Source: Phoenicibacter congonensis (GTDB lineage Bacteria; Actinomycetota; Coriobacteriia; Coriobacteriales; Eggerthellaceae). From it: a stretch of 64,000 bases of DNA. The notes under the pieces were generated by a model. It was not told the origin of the DNA and made no database searches. It saw only the letters and a program-made list of their open reading frames with translations. This document shows positions 28,672 through 40,600 of the stretch, piece after piece. A program made the translations under genes and the position numbers. The stretch covers positions 1,116,001 through 1,180,000 of the forward strand of contig NZ_LT821227.1 of assembly GCF_900169485.1 (NCBI RefSeq). Reading direction: 5' to 3'. Positions within the stretch are counted from its first letter, which is position 1; each line of letters starts with the position of its first letter.

Positions 28672-29853
28672 TTAATGATGAAACAAACGAATTCCACAGA
28701 ATGCCATTGCTATTCCAAAACGATTGCAAGTATCAATCACCTGCTGGTCTCGGATTGATCCACCAGGCTCCACTATAGCAGTAACGCCAGATCTTTGTGC
28801 ACGCTCAATATTGTCTCCAAACGGGAAAAAAGCGTCACTAGCAAGTGACACTCCGCTCACATGAGAAAGATACTCTTCTTTTTCTTCTTTAGTTAAAGGT
28901 TCAGGTTTAGAAGTAAAAGTTTCACTCCAAACTTCCTCTCCAATAACATCTTCTGGATGATCGCCTAGGTAAACATCAATTGCATTGTCGATGTTTGGCT
29001 TTGCTACATCATCTCTAAAAGGCAAGTTTAGGACCTTATCCATGTGACGAAGCTGCCAATAATCAGCTTTATTACCAGCCAAACGCGTGCAGTGAATTCT
29101 AGACTGCTGACCAGCCCCAACACCAATCGTTTGCCCATCTTGAACATAGCACACTGAATTCGATTGAGTGTATTTCAAGGTTATTAAAGCGATGATGAGG
29201 TCACGTTTTTGCTCGTCGCTAATGTTTTTATTCTCAGTAACGATGCTAGACAGCATTGTTACGGCATTTATTTCTAAATCTTGTCTTCCCTGCTCAAAAG
29301 TCACTCCAAATACGCTTCGTTTTTCTTGCTTTGCAGGAACATAGTCAGGGTCAATTTTTACAACGTTATAGTTTCCCTTTTTCTTAGATTTTAGAATTTC
29401 TAGCGCTTTATCTTCATATCCAGGGGCGATAATTCCATCGCTGACTTCGTGTTTTATGAGCATTGCCGTTGGCACATCGCAAACATCAGATAGTGCAATC
29501 CAGTCACCAAATGAAGACATTCTGTCAGCCCCACGAGCACGAGAATAGGCACAAGCAAGTGGTGAGAGTTCCGCATCTTTGTCGACATGATACATTGCAC
29601 GCAAAGAGTCATCTAAAGCAAGACCAATGGCTGCACCTGCTGGCGAGACGTGCTTAAAACTGGTAGCAGCAGGAATTCCTGTTGCTTCCTTTAAATTGCG
29701 AACTAACTGCCATGAATTAAAAGCATCTAAAAAATTGATGTAACCAGGGTGTCCATTTAAAATGTCAATAGGTAAATCAGATCCATTTTCCATAAAAATG
29801 CGAGCTGGCTTTTGATTAGGGTTTGTCCCATATTTCAACTCAAATTCTCTCAT
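28672..29853 (-). CDS. purV: Stand-alone AICAR formyltransferase (PurH C-terminal domain only)
   Basis: Transfers a formyl group from 10-formyl-THF to AICAR, giving FAICAR. 393 aa from ATG at 29853 (AAGGGTGAG about 8 nt upstream). It starts with ELKYGTNPNQKPARIF and contains SFKHVSPAGAAIGL with the catalytic Lys-His pair, the region CYVQDGQTIGVGAGQQSR, and the end motif EPGGSIRDQ. All are AICAR transformylase signatures. There is no N-terminal MGS-like IMP cyclohydrolase domain, unlike the usual 520-aa PurH. The gene just upstream encodes the missing activity, the two being separated by 1 bp. Confidence 0.92.
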   Translation of the reverse strand: MREFELKYGTNPNQKPARIFMENGSDLPIDILNGHPGYINFLDAFNSWQLVRNLKEATGIPAATSFKHVSPAGAAIGLALDDSLRAMYHVDKDAELSPLACAYSRARGADRMSSFGDWIALSDVCDVPTAMLIKHEVSDGIIAPGYEDKALEILKSKKKGNYNVVKIDPDYVPAKQEKRSVFGVTFEQGRQDLEINAVTMLSSIVTENKNISDEQKRDLIIALITLKYTQSNSVCYVQDGQTIGVGAGQQSRIHCTRLAGNKADYWQLRHMDKVLNLPFRDDVAKPNIDNAIDVYLGDHPEDVIGEEVWSETFTSKPEPLTKEEKEEYLSHVSGVSLASDAFFPFGDNIERAQRSGVTAIVEPGGSIRDQQVIDTCNRFGIAMAFCGIRLFHH

Positions 29854-29854
29854 T

Positions 29855-30604
29855 TTATGCACTCACCCTTTCGTATTTATTCATAATCGAGCGTGTTTGC
29901 TTGCCTGTTTTCAAATCAAATTCATAGCACAAAAGGCTAATCTTGTTGTCTTTGTTCAACGACTCCCAAATTGCATTTTGCAGACAATTGATGCATGCAA
30001 TGTCCCCTGTTATCTTTATTGGCTCTGAGTCAAAAGAAGGCAACGGATTGCCATCATCTACATAGGTTGTAATCAATCGTCCCTCTCCGGCTGGCACATC
30101 ATCATAAAAGTAGAAAAATCTAGATGCTGCTTGCGATGATGAATCAGCACACTTCAAAATAGACATTGCAACGCCACCATTGCGAGTGTCAATCATCATT
30201 GAAATTCTTGGAGTGAAATTTGGAGCATCGTCTTCAAAAGTTCTTGTGAAAAGTGAGTTTTGAAATGCTTCGTTAGTGCTATCAGAACTATTTAGAGCTT
30301 CATAAATCGTGTCTGTTTGATCTCCATTCGTAATGATAGTAATTCCTTTTTCAACAACATCTAAAGATGCGTTGTAGATAATCAAATGAGGGTCTTCACA
30401 CAAGGTATCATCAGCAGCAAGAGTTCTAACTCCAAGACCCGCGTAGTCTCCATCTGTTATTTCTTGAAAAACACGATTTCTGCTGTTAGAACTTCTTCCC
30501 ATAATCCAATAGGCAGCAACGAGTCTCTCGTCAGACACTTTGTAAAAAACAAGCCCACGACCAGGATAGGTCTTGTTTTTCAGGTAGTTTTTTAAATCTG
30601 TCAT
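29855..30604 (-). CDS. purO: PurO-like IMP cyclohydrolase
   Basis: Ring closure of FAICAR to IMP, the last step of de novo IMP synthesis. 249 aa from ATG at 30604 (AAAGGA upstream); the longer frame to 30640 would run into purN. It resembles the archaeal-type PurO/IMP_cyclohyd family: YPGRGLVFYKV near the N-terminus, AAYWIMGRSSNSRNRVF, and a central block TPRISMMIDTRNG. The fold is NTN-hydrolase-like and unrelated to the PurH cyclohydrolase domain. Its position directly before the domain-only AICAR formyltransferase supports the role. Confidence 0.88.
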   Translation of the reverse strand: MTDLKNYLKNKTYPGRGLVFYKVSDERLVAAYWIMGRSSNSRNRVFQEITDGDYAGLGVRTLAADDTLCEDPHLIIYNASLDVVEKGITIITNGDQTDTIYEALNSSDSTNEAFQNSLFTRTFEDDAPNFTPRISMMIDTRNGGVAMSILKCADSSSQAASRFFYFYDDVPAGEGRLITTYVDDGNPLPSFDSEPIKITGDIACINCLQNAIWESLNKDNKISLLCYEFDLKTGKQTRSIMNKYERVSA

Positions 30605-30618
30605 GCTTTTTCCTTTAT

Positions 30619-31215
30619 CTAGGCATCCAAATCGGAACAAACTTTAGCAAGAGCAACTGGTAACAACTTCCATTCTGCCTGTTCCATAATTCGCTTTTGA
30701 AGCGTTTCTGGGGTGTCACCATCGAGCACTTCCACGGCCTTTTGGGCAATAATTGGCCCTCCATCACATTCACAATTTACAAAATGAACAGTAGCCCCAC
30801 TGACTTTCACTCCTCGCTGCAAAGCAGCTTCATGGACCTTTAATCCATAAAAGCCCTTTCCGCAAAAACTTGGAACCAAAGATGGGTGAACATTAATAAT
30901 TCTATTTTCAAACTCACTAATGACAGTTTCATCAAGAATAGTCATGAACCCTGCAAGAACTACCACGTCAATGTTATTGTTTCTCAAAATGGAAACGAGA
31001 GCTTTGCCATAATCAGCAGTGCTCTCGAAATCTTTGCGCTTTAAAACTTCCGTTTTAATGTTGGCATTCTTTGCCCTGGTTAGAGCATATGCGTTTTCAT
31101 TAGAAGAAAGAACAAGTTCAATTCGTCCATGTTCGATATTCCCAGCTTGCTGAGCATCAATTAGAGCTTGCAAGTTGGTGCCACCGCCTGAAACTAAAAC
31201 TGCAACGTTAATCAC
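30619..31215 (-). CDS. purN: Phosphoribosylglycinamide formyltransferase, folate-dependent
   Basis: Formylates GAR using 10-formyl-THF. 198 aa. Motifs: VLVSGGGTNLQALIDA, the catalytic Asn-His-Asp set in NVHPSLVPSF and the closing ATVHFVNCECDGGPII. The GTG start overlaps the purM stop (GTGA), so translation is coupled. The formate-dependent alternative PurT is not present. Confidence 0.96.
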   Translation of the reverse strand: MINVAVLVSGGGTNLQALIDAQQAGNIEHGRIELVLSSNENAYALTRAKNANIKTEVLKRKDFESTADYGKALVSILRNNNIDVVVLAGFMTILDETVISEFENRIINVHPSLVPSFCGKGFYGLKVHEAALQRGVKVSGATVHFVNCECDGGPIIAQKAVEVLDGDTPETLQKRIMEQAEWKLLPVALAKVCSDLDA

Positions 31216-32243
31216 ACAAAGCTCACTTTCTCACCTGGAACTAATTTTCCAAGAACATGAGGAACATCACCATGCTTTTTTGCAATTTCGAAAACTTCTT
31301 CAACATTTTCAGGAGAAGATACAACACACATTCCAATTCCCATATTAAATGTGTTGTAGATGTCTCCATCTTCCATATTTGCAAGTGACTGCATTAATTT
31401 GAAAATTGGTTTAACAGGTACATTTGACAGCACAATTTCTGCACTCAAACCATCTCTTAGGCCACGCGGAATGTTTTCGATAAAACCTCCGCCAGTAATG
31501 TGCATAAATCCTTTTGATAGTCCACGCTTTGTCATCTCAAGCAATGAACCTACATAAATTTTTGTTGGCGTGATGAGCTCTTCGCCTAAAGTTTTTCCAA
31601 GCTCATCGTAGTGTTTGTTTAAATTATCTGGATTGTTGTCGATGTCAAAAATTTTTCGAACGAGCGAAAACCCATTAGAATGAACGCCAGATGATTCCAA
31701 GCCAATAATTACGTCGCCTTCAACTTGCTTGTCAGGCGAAATCATTTTATCAGCGTCAATTAGACCAACAGAAAAACCTGCCAAATCATATTCATTATCA
31801 CCATAAAAACCAGGCATTTCAGCAGTTTCCCCACCAACAAGGGCACATCCTGCCATCACGCAGCCATCAGAAATGCCAGATACAATTTGTTCAATTTTTT
31901 CTGGTTCATTTTTTCCACATGCGATGTAGTCAAGAAACAAAAGAGGTTCAGCGCCTGCACAAGCAATGTCATTTACACACATCGCAACACAATCAATGCC
32001 TACTGTGTCATGTTTGTCAAGAATGTGCGCAATCTTTAGCTTGGTTCCAACACCGTCTGTGCCTGAAATGAGAGTAGGACTAGACATTCCAGAAACGTTA
32101 TTTTTGATAGAAAAGGCTCCACCAAAACCTCCAAGGCCACCGACACATTCTTCACGTGTTGTTCTTGCAACATGCTTTTTTATGAGTTCAACAGCGCGAT
32201 ATCCCGCACAAACATCCACGCCTGCTTCGGCATATTTGCCCAT
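31212..32243 (-). CDS. purM: Phosphoribosylformylglycinamidine cyclo-ligase
   Basis: ATP-dependent closure of FGAM to AIR. 343 aa of the AIRS fold. Visible: YAEAGVDVCAGYRAVELIK at the N-terminus, GTDGVGTKLKIA, the dinuclear region VAMCVNDIACAGAEPLLFLDY, GGETAEMPGFY and the C-terminal THITGGGF-like stretch MHITGGGFIENIPR. It starts about 20 bp after purF and overlaps purN by 4 bp. Confidence 0.97.
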   Translation of the reverse strand: MGKYAEAGVDVCAGYRAVELIKKHVARTTREECVGGLGGFGGAFSIKNNVSGMSSPTLISGTDGVGTKLKIAHILDKHDTVGIDCVAMCVNDIACAGAEPLLFLDYIACGKNEPEKIEQIVSGISDGCVMAGCALVGGETAEMPGFYGDNEYDLAGFSVGLIDADKMISPDKQVEGDVIIGLESSGVHSNGFSLVRKIFDIDNNPDNLNKHYDELGKTLGEELITPTKIYVGSLLEMTKRGLSKGFMHITGGGFIENIPRGLRDGLSAEIVLSNVPVKPIFKLMQSLANMEDGDIYNTFNMGIGMCVVSSPENVEEVFEIAKKHGDVPHVLGKLVPGEKVSFV

Positions 32244-32262
32244 CTAAATCAACTCCAAACCT

Positions 32263-33738
32263 TTATATTTTTTTTCCGGTGCCCGATTGGCTTAACGGGC
32301 GCATATGTGTTTCCACAACATTTGAATCTTTAATTTCAACAGGGTATTCATTATTAAAACAGCCTAAACAGAAACCACAATCAGAATTAATCGCAAGTTT
32401 TTTCGAATCCTCAAGTGATAAATATCCCAAACTATCGCATCCCAGAATGTCACGAATTTCATCATCGGACCTGTTTGTGGCTACTAACAAATCGGCATCA
32501 GGAACATCAGTTCCAAAAAAACAAGGATGCCTAAAAGGAGGTGAAGACACCCTAAAATGCACTTCCCTTGCTCCCGCTCGATAGAGAAGCTGAATAAGTC
32601 GCTTCGAAGTTGTGCCACGCACTATTGAATCGTCAACAAGCACTACACGCTTGTCTTTTATAGTTGAAGGAATAGGGTTTAGTTTAATTCGAACAGTGTT
32701 TGCTCTTTCTTTTTGTGACCCTTGGATAAAACTTCTGCCAACATATTTATTTTTAACAATGCCTGTTGCATATGGAATTCCACTTTCCTGGGCAAATCCT
32801 TGTGCAGCATCAAGACCCGAATCAGGAGCTCCAATAACAACATCAGCATCAGCTGGATGTGAACGTGCCAAAAGCTTTCCGGCTTCAACGCGTGATTCAT
32901 GAACACACGTGTTCTCAATTATTGAATCAGGGCGTGCAAAATACATATATTCAAACACGCAAAGAGAGAACGGTGCAGTGTTGCACTTATCTTTAATTGA
33001 GCGCATTCCATCATAATCAATCACAATAATTTCGCCAGGAAGAACATCACGAAGAAGCTTAGCCCCAACAGTGTCAAGCGCACAGGACTCGCTTGCTATC
33101 GCATAACCACCACCCTCCAGTGTTCCAATGCACAAAGGTCTGATCCCATGAGGGTCTCTGACGGCAATCAACTTTGTTGCGCTCATCACAACGAGACAAT
33201 AGGCCCCCTCAATTACATCCATGACCTTAAGAATTGCTGTTTCAATGTCTGGCGATTTGATTCTTGCCTGGGTGATTAAATGAGTAATTATTTCAGTGTC
33301 AGAAGTTCCGTGAAAAATAGAACCACTTTCCTCAAGTTTCATTCTCAATTCTTGAGCATTAGTGAGATTTCCATTGTGAGAAAGTGCAAGAGAGCCTTTA
33401 GAGTGATGGACAATCATAGGCTGAGCATTTGCCAGCGTTCGATGACCACTGGTCGCATATCGAACGTGTCCAGTTGCCATCTTCGCAGAACAGTCGAGAC
33501 CTTCTAGCGCACGCTTTGTAAAAACGTCACTAACAAGCCCCATGCCTTTGTATCCGCTCAAAACGCCATCTACGTTTAACGCTATTCCGCAACTTTCCTG
33601 ACCTCTGTGCTGAAGAGACAAAAGAGCGCGATAGGTTTCATATGGCAAATCCATGTCCCCGGCTTTATCATAGATTCCGAAAACGCCACATTCTTCTCCA
33701 AGTTTAACTTCTGGAGTAATGTCTAATTGTTTTGTCAT
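32263..33738 (-). CDS. purF: Amidophosphoribosyltransferase
   Basis: Committed first step: PRPP plus glutamine to phosphoribosylamine. 491 aa. Catalytic Cys17 (ECGVFG) lies behind a short propeptide that must be removed; the glutaminase domain has HVRYATSG and SHNGNLTN. The PRTase domain shows the PRPP loop VVLVDDSIVRGTTSKRL. The C-terminal cysteines CGFCLGC match the oxygen-sensitive 4Fe-4S site of the Bacillus-type enzyme. Confidence 0.97.
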   Translation of the reverse strand: MTKQLDITPEVKLGEECGVFGIYDKAGDMDLPYETYRALLSLQHRGQESCGIALNVDGVLSGYKGMGLVSDVFTKRALEGLDCSAKMATGHVRYATSGHRTLANAQPMIVHHSKGSLALSHNGNLTNAQELRMKLEESGSIFHGTSDTEIITHLITQARIKSPDIETAILKVMDVIEGAYCLVVMSATKLIAVRDPHGIRPLCIGTLEGGGYAIASESCALDTVGAKLLRDVLPGEIIVIDYDGMRSIKDKCNTAPFSLCVFEYMYFARPDSIIENTCVHESRVEAGKLLARSHPADADVVIGAPDSGLDAAQGFAQESGIPYATGIVKNKYVGRSFIQGSQKERANTVRIKLNPIPSTIKDKRVVLVDDSIVRGTTSKRLIQLLYRAGAREVHFRVSSPPFRHPCFFGTDVPDADLLVATNRSDDEIRDILGCDSLGYLSLEDSKKLAINSDCGFCLGCFNNEYPVEIKDSNVVETHMRPLSQSGTGKKI

Positions 33739-33766
33739 TTTTTCTTTCTTTTATTAAAGGTAATAA

Positions 33767-34480
33767 CTAACCGATGAGTCTTTTCATGACCTCCTGGTAT
33801 GCTCCCTCTTCACCACCAAGATCGCGTCTAAAAAGGTCTTTATCTAGATGCTCTCCAGTTGATTTGTCCCAAAAACGACAAGTGTCTGGAGAGATTTCAT
33901 CAGCGAGAATAATGGTCCCATCAGGGGTTCTTCCAAACTCAACCTTAAAATCAATCAATCGAATGTTTGCTGCATCCATAATTTCTTTTAGTAAGTCGTT
34001 TACCTTAAATGCATATTCAGTGATTTTGTCGATTTCATCCTGAGTGGCAAGACCTAAAGCCAACGCATAATAATGGTTAATTAACGGGTCGTGCAAATCG
34101 TCATTTTTATAGCTAAACTCTAAAATTGGGCACAAAAGTTCAGTTCCCTCTTCAACACCCATGCGTTTTGAAAAAGAGCCCGCAGCAACGTTTCTAATAA
34201 TTACTTCAAGAGGCACAATCTCTACTTTTTTCACAAAAGTATCACGATCGTTAATTTCTTCAACATAGTGAGTCGGAATGCCTGACTTCTCAAACTTTTG
34301 CATAATTGCATTTGAAAGCTTGTTGTTAACTAGGCCTTTGTCTTTAATTGTGCCCTTTTTAGCACCGTCACCTGCCGTCGCATCATCTTTGTAATGAACC
34401 ATCACAATGTTGTCGTCGTCGGTTGCAAAAACCTGTTTTGCCTTGCCCTCATAGAGCATTTCTTTTACTTCAAAACTCAC
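33767..34480 (-). CDS. purC: SAICAR synthetase
   Basis: ATP-dependent condensation of CAIR with aspartate. 237 aa, the short bacterial form. N-terminal LYEGKAKQVFATDD, then DDATAGDGAKKGTIKDKG and the C-terminal DFKVEFGR with ADEISPDTCRFWD for nucleotide and metal binding. Preceded by purE and followed by purF at 28 bp. Confidence 0.97.
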   Translation of the reverse strand: MSFEVKEMLYEGKAKQVFATDDDNIVMVHYKDDATAGDGAKKGTIKDKGLVNNKLSNAIMQKFEKSGIPTHYVEEINDRDTFVKKVEIVPLEVIIRNVAAGSFSKRMGVEEGTELLCPILEFSYKNDDLHDPLINHYYALALGLATQDEIDKITEYAFKVNDLLKEIMDAANIRLIDFKVEFGRTPDGTIILADEISPDTCRFWDKSTGEHLDKDLFRRDLGGEEGAYQEVMKRLIG

Positions 34481-34509
34481 TTTTCCTCCTAGAATTGCAG
34501 GTGATAAAT

Positions 34510-35007
34510 TTAAAGCATCGACTGGAGCTGCTCATCTTTTGACAAAATGTCGTTAATTGTTTCATCCCTAAAATTATCGAGACTCAAAGCAAGCTCTTCA
34601 TCGCTTAAAGCTAAAATTGATATTGTCAGATAGGCAGCATTTTTTGCACCGTCCACAGCAACTGTGGCAACCGGAAAACCACTAGGCATTTGAACAGTTG
34701 AAAGAAGCGCGTCAAGCCCATCCTCAATTCCCCCTGATAAAGGAAGACCAATCACAGGTAGAGTAGTGTTAGCCGCGAATGCTCCAGCCAAATGAGCAGC
34801 CATTCCAGCGGCGCAAATTATTACGCCAAAACCATTTTTCTTTGCCTCTTTAGCAGCCTTGGCAGCTTCGTTTGGAGTGCGATGTGCTGATATTACATGT
34901 GCCTCAAAATCTACATTGAATTTTTTTAAAATATCGCAACATTTTAGAACTTTGTCGGCGTCAGAAATAGACCCCATTACAACAAGAACGCGCTTGTGTG
35001 CAGACAC
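34510..35007 (-). CDS. purE: 5-(carboxyamino)imidazole ribonucleotide mutase / AIR carboxylase PurE
   Basis: Produces CAIR. I place the start at GTG 35007 because AAAGGAG is 6 nt upstream; this gives 165 aa starting VSAHKRVLVVMGSISDADK. SAHRTPNEAAKA and the following AAGMAAHLAGAFAA are active-site loops, and QMPSGFPVATVAVDGAKNAAYL ends the core, all broadly like class I PurE. Class I enzymes normally need PurK to make N5-CAIR, but purK is missing from this operon, so either it lies elsewhere or this PurE uses CO2 directly. It is the first gene of the purine operon. Confidence 0.95.
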   Translation of the reverse strand: MSAHKRVLVVMGSISDADKVLKCCDILKKFNVDFEAHVISAHRTPNEAAKAAKEAKKNGFGVIICAAGMAAHLAGAFAANTTLPVIGLPLSGGIEDGLDALLSTVQMPSGFPVATVAVDGAKNAAYLTISILALSDEELALSLDNFRDETINDILSKDEQLQSML

Positions 35008-35093
35008 AAATAACTCCTTTGAAACAAATTTGTAACAAGTAAACAATAGCAGTTCAGAGTGCATTTTTTAGCGAATTTCAACCACTATTTTTA

Positions 35094-35099
35094 AGTATA
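35094..35099 (-). promoter_or_regulatory. Candidate -10 of purine operon
   Basis: Minus-strand TATACT 86 bp upstream of the purE GTG, with a poor -35 (TTTCAA, 17-bp spacing). I see no purine riboswitch fold or PurR box in the 186-bp divergent gap with gdhA. Confidence 0.4.
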
Positions 35100-35100
35100 A

Positions 35101-37430
<2,330 letters not shown>

Positions 37431-37442
37431 GTCCTACATAAT

Positions 37443-40322
37443 TTACAACATCTTTTTCAAGAACTGCCCAGTATAGGAACGATTGCACTTGGCTACATCT
37501 TCCGGAGTACCACAAACAAGGATTTCACCACCACCACTGCCACCTTCAGGGCCAAGATCAACAATCCAGTCAGCGCTTTTTATGACATCTAAATTATGCT
37601 CAATAACCAAAACTGTGTTTCCTTTGTCAACCAGGGCTTGTAACACAGCGAGCAATTGTCTGACATCTTCAAAGTGAAGCCCCGTTGTTGGTTCATCAAG
37701 AATATAAAACGTTTTTCCTGTTTGCTTTTTTTGAAGCTCTGATGCAAGTTTTACGCGCTGCGCCTCGCCGCCTGAGAGAGTTGTTGCACCTTGACCAAGG
37801 CGAATGTATCCCAAACCAACGTCGTGAAGCGTTTGCAGTTTTCTTTTTATTGAAGGAATGTTGTGAAAAAATTCAAGTGCTTCATCAACTGTCATTTCTA
37901 AAACATCGTAAATGTTTTTTCCTCTGTAATAAACAGATAATGTTTCATTGTTGTAACGCTTTCCTCCGCATTGTTCACATGGCACATAAATATCAGGCAA
38001 AAAATGCATTTCAATTTTAATTTGACCGTCACCTTTACATGCTTCACAACGGCCATTTGCAACATTAAAGGAGAATCTACCTGGCCCAAACCCCTTAGCT
38101 TTAGAATCTGGAGTGCTTGCAAAAAGCTGGCGAATATCATCCCAAAGCCCTACATAGGTCGCAGGATTAGAGCGAGGAGTTCTGCCTATGGGGCTTTGAT
38201 CTATAGAAATCAGCTTGTCTAATTTATCAAGACCAGTAATTTTTTTGTAGTCACCGCATTTTTTGTGTGCGTGGTTTAGTTTGTTACCAAGAACAGGCGC
38301 AAGAGTGTCGATAATGAGAGAACTCTTGCCTGAACCTGAAACGCCAGTGACAACAGTTAGCGTTCCCAAAGGAATTTTGACATTGACTGACTTTAGGTTG
38401 TTTTGTGTAGCCCCAGATAGTGTTAGATAACCCGATTTTGCCTTTCTTCTTTCATCGGGCACCTCAATTTTTCTTTTACCAGTTAAATAGTCGGCAGTAA
38501 GCGACTTTTTTGACTTCATGATTTTGTTAACATCGCCGCAAGCAACCACCTCACCGCCATTTTCACCAGCACGCGGTCCCATGTCTACGATGTAGTCTGC
38601 ACTTCTAATTGTGTCCTCGTCATGCTCAACAACTACAACAGTGTTACCAAGGTCACGAAGATGTTTTAACTGCGCAATTAAACGATCGTTGTCTCGCTGA
38701 TGAAGTCCAATCGATGGCTCATCTAAGATGTACAAAACTCCAACAAGACCTGAACCTATTTGGGTGGCAAGTCGAATTCTTTGGGATTCACCACCAGACA
38801 ACGTGGAAGTTGCCCTGTCAAGAGTTAAATAGTCAAGACCCACGCTAACTAAAAAATTTAGCCTTGCACAAATTTCTTTCAAAATAGGATTTGCAATTTC
38901 GGCTTCTGCGCCCTCAAATTTTAAACTTGAAAAAAATTCAAGGCATTCTTTAGACGAAAGTTCGCAAACATCAATAATGGATTTACCATTTATTGTGACG
39001 GCCAGAATTTCTGGGCGCAAACGACGACCTTTGCACGTTTGACAAGGAACAATTGAAAAATAGCGGCTTAATTTTTCGCGCTGTTTGTCGCTCGATGCGT
39101 CCATATATCTTTCTTGAACAGCGCTAAGAATACCCTCCCAAGTCTTGTTCCAATAGGTGTTTCTGCCATCAAGTGTGTGGTAGTCAACACGCACTGGCAC
39201 ATCGCCAAGCCCAAACATCAAAGCATTTCTTGTCGCCTTCTTTAGTTTTTTATAGGGAGTCAAAGGTGATTCTCCCATGTGTTTTAACACAGCCCTAATA
39301 AGCTGTGGATAATAGTTTCCGCTCCTAAAAGGCTCAATCGCACCTTCTGATATTGATAAATTTTGATCAGGCACAATTAAGTCAACGTCAGGCTCTTCTC
39401 TTGAACCAATACCCAAACAATCAGGACATGAACCATATGGTGAATTAAATGAAAAATCACGCGGCTCCAATTTGTTTAGAGAAAAACCATGTTCAGGACA
39501 TGCAAGAGAAAGTGAGAAAAGATGCTCGTCAGAAGGCAACTCCATTCTTGCCCCACTTGAAATAGAATCGACATTCACATCTTGTTTTGTCTTGTCAGTA
39601 ACTTTAACCAAAACCTGTTTATCAGATATTCTTGTAGCGTTTTCAATAGCCTCAGCCAAACGAGAAGTGTTTTTGTCATTAATTTTTACGCGGTCTAAAA
39701 CAACATCAATAAAGTGCTTTACTTGTTTGTCAAGTTTTATGGGCTCGCCATCAAGCTTTTGAATTTTTCCATTAATTCGAACGCGTGTGAATCCCTCTTT
39801 TAGAAGGTCGGCAAAGAGCTTTGTGAACTCCCCTTTCCTACCTGTGACAACAGGAGCCATAACAATAGCAACAGAATTCTCATCAAGTCCAAGCTTTAAG
39901 ACTTCATCAACAATTTGATCTGTTGTTTGCTCTTTAACAACTTTTCCACAAACTGGACAATGCGCAACACCACATCTTGCATATAAAAGACGCAGGTAAT
40001 CATAGATTTCTGTGGTCGTGCCAACGGTGGAACGAGGGTTTTTCGACGTTGTTTTCTGATCTATTGAAACTGCTGGTGAGAGTCCATCAATCGAATCGAC
40101 ATCTGGCTTGTTTGCCTGCCCTAGAAACATTCGCGCGTAGGAGCTTAGTGATTCAACATAGCGGCGCTGTCCTTCTGCATAAATCGTATCAAAAGCCAAA
40201 GATGACTTGCCAGAACCAGAAAGGCCTGTAATTACAACAAATTTATCACGAGGAATTGTGACATCTATGTTCTTTAGGTTGTGCTGCCGCGCACCTTTAA
40301 CGACAATGTTTTTATTAGCCAT
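37443..40322 (-). CDS. uvrA: Excinuclease ABC subunit A
   Basis: Damage-recognition ATPase of nucleotide excision repair. 959 aa from ATG at 40322 ([19 protein letters not shown]); an earlier ATG at 40364 lacks family similarity. Two ABC cassettes: first Walker A GLSGSGKS (33-40) with the C-x2-C zinc site HCPVCG and signature [13 protein letters not shown]; second with [15 protein letters not shown] and [13 protein letters not shown]. Zinc motifs CPDC and [17 protein letters not shown] are intact. No LexA-type operator is recognisable upstream. A minus-strand TATAAT is present at 40371-40376. Confidence 0.98.
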   Translation of the reverse strand: MANKNIVVKGARQHNLKNIDVTIPRDKFVVITGLSGSGKSSLAFDTIYAEGQRRYVESLSSYARMFLGQANKPDVDSIDGLSPAVSIDQKTTSKNPRSTVGTTTEIYDYLRLLYARCGVAHCPVCGKVVKEQTTDQIVDEVLKLGLDENSVAIVMAPVVTGRKGEFTKLFADLLKEGFTRVRINGKIQKLDGEPIKLDKQVKHFIDVVLDRVKINDKNTSRLAEAIENATRISDKQVLVKVTDKTKQDVNVDSISSGARMELPSDEHLFSLSLACPEHGFSLNKLEPRDFSFNSPYGSCPDCLGIGSREEPDVDLIVPDQNLSISEGAIEPFRSGNYYPQLIRAVLKHMGESPLTPYKKLKKATRNALMFGLGDVPVRVDYHTLDGRNTYWNKTWEGILSAVQERYMDASSDKQREKLSRYFSIVPCQTCKGRRLRPEILAVTINGKSIIDVCELSSKECLEFFSSLKFEGAEAEIANPILKEICARLNFLVSVGLDYLTLDRATSTLSGGESQRIRLATQIGSGLVGVLYILDEPSIGLHQRDNDRLIAQLKHLRDLGNTVVVVEHDEDTIRSADYIVDMGPRAGENGGEVVACGDVNKIMKSKKSLTADYLTGKRKIEVPDERRKAKSGYLTLSGATQNNLKSVNVKIPLGTLTVVTGVSGSGKSSLIIDTLAPVLGNKLNHAHKKCGDYKKITGLDKLDKLISIDQSPIGRTPRSNPATYVGLWDDIRQLFASTPDSKAKGFGPGRFSFNVANGRCEACKGDGQIKIEMHFLPDIYVPCEQCGGKRYNNETLSVYYRGKNIYDVLEMTVDEALEFFHNIPSIKRKLQTLHDVGLGYIRLGQGATTLSGGEAQRVKLASELQKKQTGKTFYILDEPTTGLHFEDVRQLLAVLQALVDKGNTVLVIEHNLDVIKSADWIVDLGPEGGSGGGEILVCGTPEDVAKCNRSYTGQFLKKML

Positions 40323-40370
40323 GTTCACTACTTTCACGTTTTTATCAATCGAAAAGTAAACCAACCCTCG

Positions 40371-40376
40371 ATTATA
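40371..40376 (-). promoter_or_regulatory. Candidate -10 of uvrA
   Basis: Minus-strand TATAAT 48 bp before the uvrA ATG in the 278-bp gap after xerC. A -35 is not clear. The rest of the gap is AT-rich, with short palindromes only (for example AAACT-GCA-AGTTT near 40421) and no gene. Confidence 0.5.
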
Positions 40377-40600
40377 GTCTCCATTTAAAAATGTATTAGC
40401 TTAGACATTGGAATATAAACTGCAAGTTTACATTCAACTCACCCTTTTCATCTGAACAAAAATTAAAATGAAGCATGCATTAACTGCAATTTATTTGTCT
40501 TCATATCAATCTTAGAAAAACTTTAAGATAACACCTGTAATGCCTCACGACTTTCTAGCTTAAAAAAAGCAGCAAGTCAGAGAGAGAAAAAACTAATCTA

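Noticed and set aside
40323-40600. LexA/SOS box upstream of uvrA
   Set aside because: No CGAAC-N4-GTTCG-like or similar palindrome was found.
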